Source of the DNA: Margaritifera margaritifera
Lineage: Eukaryota; Mollusca; Bivalvia; Unionida; Margaritiferidae
Direction: 5' to 3'
DNA: 64,000 nt
Assembly: GCA_029931535.1 (NCBI GenBank)
Contig: JAQPZY010001495.1
Location: 1,214,001-1,278,000 of the forward strand
The translations under genes and the position numbers were made by a program. Below the pieces are notes generated by a model that was not told the DNA's origin, searched no databases, and worked only from the letters and a program-made list of their open reading frames with translations. This document shows, piece by piece, positions 61,750-64,000 of the stretch (within the stretch, counting starts at the first letter, position 1; each line of letters begins with the position of its first letter).

Positions 61750-64000
61750 ATGATGCGGAAATCAACACACGTTTCAAAGATTGCGTATTCTTTTGCCGGA
61801 TTTGATAATTCATGGCAGGTAGATTTACCAGGCAATACCATAACACTTTCCCCAGTGAAACTTTTCAACATGATATCGCCAACCATTATCAGCGAGCGAG
61901 TCAAGCATCAAAGCATTAAATTTTTAGTGCAGTATAAGGTAATATTTGCAAAAATGCAGCCTGGTAAAGATAAACAAGAAATAGAAGCCTTTATTTCATC
62001 AAAATCGAAAACAGCTCGGCTCGGCTCAAATATAAATAAAATAATAACTAGGATGATGTTTAATGAACTCGAAAATAAAATCGAGGAATACATTTCATCA
62101 GGTTCTGCATGGATTCTGCAGCGAATACAATCTGTCATATTTCCTACGTATAAGTTTTCACCATTAAGAGGAAAATCGTATGTAGAATTACCAGAAAAAA
62201 CTGTTTATAGTAGATGTGTGATAAATGTTAAAAACAGCGACAACAAATATTTCTTATGGGCTGTATTATCAGCGCTATATACACCAGACAAAAATCCTAA
62301 TAGGGTATCGCAATACAAGCATTTTGAGAACTCGTTAAATTTTACTGGTATCGAGTTCCCTGTTGCAGAATCGCATATACCAAAATTTGAGAAACAAAAT
62401 AATCTAATTATTAACGTATTTGGTCTTGAGGAAACTGGCAGAAAAATAAAATATTATCCACGGTTAATAAGCAAGACAGCATCACAAAATACAATAAATC
62501 TTCTGTATTACAAAGAACACTTTTGCTATATTAAAAACTTTGATGGACTAGTTGCATCTCAGTACAACAAACATAAATCTAAAAAATACTTTTGTTATAG
62601 ATGCCTTCATGGCTGCCAGACACAAGAGATTCTAAGTAAACATCTCGGCTATTGTACAGAAACTCAAAAAGTGACATTACCAGAAAAAGGAAAAGAAACA
62701 TTAAACTTTAAGCACTATAACAATCAGCTCAAAATACCTTTTGTTATATACGCAGATTTTGAATCGTTGCTTATTCCCATCACAACAGCACATAATAATC
62801 CCGATATATCATCGACTACAAAAATACAGGATCATGTTCCTTGTAGTGTCGCGTATAAGGTACTATGCACAGATCCAAAATTATCAAAAGATATTAAATT
62901 GTATCGCGGGGATAATCCAGCAGAGTGGCTCCTAAGAAACTTAATGGATGAGGCATATTTGATAAAATCGTTGTACAAGCGACCAAAACATATGATACCA
63001 CTAACAAAACAAGAACAAGAAGAATTTAATCTATCAAATATATGTCATATTTGTCAGCAACAGATTTTTAATTCAGATAAAGTTCATGATCATTGTCATA
63101 TCGCAGGAAAATATCGAGGCCCAGCACATGATAAATGTAATTTACATTTTAAGTGCCCAGAATTCATTCCAGTAGTATTTCATAATCTCAGAGGATACGA
63201 TGCGCATATAATCGTAAAAGCTTTTGATAATCCTATTTTACGTGATAAAAAAATCAGTTGTATCGCAAATACAGACGAGAAATATATGTCTGTTACAATA
63301 GGTCCTCTAAGATTTATCGACAGTTTACAGTTTAAACCAGCACCATTGGACGTACTAGCCGCTGGTTGTGGTAAGTTTACCAATCTCGAGGAACATTTTA
63401 AGGAAAATAGTAGCATACTAAAAGAAAAAGGAATTTATCCTTATGAATACATGGACAGCTGGGATAAATTTAACGAAACATGCCTCCCCCCTCAAAAAGA
63501 ATTTAATTCGAAACTTAGAATGGAGGAGCTGTCCGACAAAGATTATGCGCATGCTCAAAGAGTTTGGAACACATTAAACTGCCGTACATTAGGAGATTAT
63601 CATGATATTTATCTTAAGACGGATGTGTTGCTTCTAGCAGATATCTTTGAGGAGTTCAGATGGATTTGTTTAAACTACTACAAACTCGATCCTTGTTGGT
63701 ATTATTCATCTCCTGGTTTATCTTGGGATGCCGCACTAAAACTAACAAAAGTTAATCTAAAACTGTTAACAGATCCGACCATGTTTTATTTTATAGAAAG
63801 GTCGATAAGAGGTGGAATCAGTGTAATCACCAAAAAGCACGCTCTTGCCAATAACAAGTACTTAAAAAAATACGATCCTTCCAAACCATCAAGCTACATA
63901 ATCTATTTATAAATGAATAATCTTTATGGAAGGGCTATGTCACAACCGATGCCTGTCGATGATTTTCGTTGGATAACAGGTGAGCAATACTTAACAGAAA
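61750..64000 (+). pseudogene. DNA polymerase B, N-terminal 720 codons, stop at motif A; runs off window
   Basis: ATG at 61750. A family N-terminal region (SRCVINVKNSDNKYFLWAVL about 154-173) leads to a C2H2-like zinc segment (282-302). Exonuclease motifs follow: I YADFES at 334-339, II FHNLRGYD at 477-484, III YHDIYLKTD at 617-625. Between I and II lies a Cys/His cluster with VHDHCHIAGKYRGPAH (about 445-460), like recombination endonuclease VII. Then SSPGLSWDAALKLTK and RGGISVITKKHA. TAA at 63910-63912 falls where the catalytic Asp of polymerase motif A is expected; the frame continues after it with MNNLYGRAMSQPMP to the window end. By family this is the protein-primed replicative polymerase. 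Confidence 0.85.

Larger units (their letters stand above)
43560..64000. mobile_element. Element C: AT-rich Polinton/adintovirus-like element, right end beyond window
   Basis: A continuous block holds a minus-strand set (small membrane protein, two related helical proteins, a phage-type fibre), then a mostly plus-strand set (packaging ATPase, Pro/Gln-rich structural proteins, penton, minor virion protein, major capsid, pX, pX-protease, zinc-ribbon, PLA2-integrase-chromodomain) and finally small genes, an HNH endonuclease and polymerase B, which runs off the window. No terminal inverted repeat could be recognised at the left because the right end is missing. The left limit is set just before the first gene, near three direct copies of TAGATAAAATTGA. 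Several genes are broken, so it is an old insertion. Confidence 0.8.

Overview
The window looks like a piece of an AT-rich animal genome, probably a marine invertebrate and perhaps a bivalve mollusc. The organism is inferred only from repeat style: a tRNA-derived SINE with a CAA tail, many (TA)n runs, and mollusc-like dispersed repeats. I see no ordinary host gene. Nearly all coding capacity belongs to mobile elements, mainly four Polinton/Maverick (adintovirus-like) virus-derived elements of clearly different lineages, plus one decayed DIRS-type retrotransposon.

Layout. 1-4700: 3' part of a degenerate DIRS-like element (gag-like ORF, RT, RNase H, tyrosine recombinase, inverted terminal repeats). 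4700-6720 (element D): decayed Polinton fragment on the minus strand (fibre-like, adenovirus-type protease, hydrophobic pX-like protein). 6720-11600: host spacer with (TA)n runs, a 1-kb fold-back, a MITE and a SINE with perfect target duplications. 11599-26162 (element A): a whole Polinton with long terminal inverted repeats, AG...CT ends and a perfect 6-bp target duplication GACATT. It carries protease, capsid proteins, integrase-chromodomain, packaging ATPase and several small virion-type proteins, but only an N-terminal stub of DNA polymerase B. 26163-30480: host repeats. 30480-36800 (element B): GC-rich, heavily mutated Polinton remnant with polymerase B, integrase, zinc-ribbon/phospholipase-like, ATPase and pX remnants. 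36800-43560: host spacer with small DNA transposons. From about 43560 to past the window end (element C): an AT-rich Polinton lineage with a phage-type fibre, packaging ATPase, large Pro/Gln-rich multi-module proteins, penton, hexon-type capsid, a pX-protease fusion, a phospholipase-integrase-chromodomain ORF, an HNH endonuclease and polymerase B.

How the genes work together. By family, the capsid (major double jelly-roll, penton, small basic/hydrophobic proteins), maturation (protease) and packaging (FtsK/HerA-type ATPase) genes form a virion module. The rve integrase with chromodomain and, where present, protein-primed polymerase B form the replication and integration module. HNH/NUMOD genes look like separate selfish or accessory endonucleases. 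Most genes in elements B, C and D, and several in A, carry frameshifts or stops, so these are decaying integrated copies, although A retains perfect target-site duplications and C keeps several long open frames.

All family names rest on motif recognition by eye; no database search was run.
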